Below are positions 62,813 through 62,821 of a DNA stretch of 62,821 bases, in pieces. The stretch lies in assembly GCA_021773055.1 (NCBI GenBank), contig JAJFKV010000038.1, forward strand, positions 1-62,821, given 5' to 3'. A program made the position numbers and the translations under genes. This DNA is from Woeseiaceae bacterium (GTDB lineage Bacteria > Pseudomonadota > Gammaproteobacteria > Steroidobacterales > Woeseiaceae). Positions within the stretch are counted from its first letter, which is position 1; every line of letters begins with the position of its first letter. Below the pieces are notes generated by a model. It was not told where the DNA came from, made no database searches, and saw only the letters and a program-made list of their open reading frames with translations.

Positions 62813-62821
62813 CTTTTCAGG

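Overview
The window looks like a chromosomal segment of a marine-type gammaproteobacterium outside the Enterobacterales. The evidence is the gene order: yebC-ruvCAB-ybgC-tolQRAB-pal-cpoB-tRNA-Lys, uvrC-pgsA-tRNA-Gly, sucA-sucB-lpdA, thrA-thrB-thrC, and a monofunctional RelA. A class II DAHP synthase, a Fe-S uracil-DNA glycosylase, DUF2333 and a TonB receptor would fit a Woeseia/Chromatiales-like relative; that placement is inference. Almost all genes are intact. GTG and TTG starts are frequent, and many neighbours overlap by 4 or 8 bases.

Layout. 1-3445: the edge of an integrated element (an integrase cut by the window edge) abutting tRNA-Leu(UAA) and tRNA-Cys(GCA), then a three-gene cassette (beta-propeller lipoprotein, membrane protein, secreted double aspartic protease), then tRNA-Gly(GCC). 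In E. coli these three tRNAs are contiguous (glyW-cysT-leuZ) behind uvrC-pgsA, so the cassette appears to have split an ancestral tRNA operon. 3494-8537: pgsA, uvrC, a uracil-DNA glycosylase and icd on the minus strand, with rluE divergent. 8580-16638: aroma/aldehyde metabolism (class II DAHP synthase, ALDH7-type dehydrogenase), a PhoP/PhoQ-like two-component operon with a one-domain asparaginase-like protein, a PepSY protein, a glycine-zipper protein, mazG and a CoA-pyrophosphatase-type Nudix gene. 16721-25548: fumC, purB, roxA, a conserved unknown, nudJ, a TonB-dependent receptor, a TfoX-N protein and mnmA. 25631-34461: acnA, a sirtuin, DUF2333, a YgjP-like metallopeptidase, a secreted repeat protein, an ABC exporter pair and tatD. 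34472-38993: a metal-uptake operon (small Cys/His exported protein, outer-membrane porin-like protein, ZnuA-like, ZnuB-like, no ATPase), a macro-domain protein and a NERD protein. 39003-43901: thrABC and tRNA-Lys. 44004-51943: the Tol-Pal envelope machine and RuvABC resolvasome. 52056-62812: relA, an SPFH/NfeD pair, an amino acid:Na+ symporter and the 2-oxoglutarate dehydrogenase operon.

How the genes work together. Four TCA-cycle steps lie in the window (acnA, icd, sucAB-lpdA, fumC). DNA repair is represented by UvrC, UDG and RuvABC. Envelope integrity is represented by Tol-Pal, PhoPQ and QmcA/NfeD. tRNA and ribosome modification are represented by MnmA, RluE and RoxA. The most unusual structure is directly upstream of purB: two six-codon ORFs spaced exactly 17 nt apart, each stop overlapping the next start as ATGA, the last overlapping the purB start. 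Other points of interest are a perfect 10-bp-arm palindrome inside the mnmA coding sequence, the split tRNA operon with its integrase-bearing flank, the ATPase-less zinc-type operon, and a sirtuin with a changed zinc site. I saw no CRISPR array, no rRNA and no convincing pseudogene. No stretch longer than 300 bases lacks a gene; the largest gap is 9936-10188.
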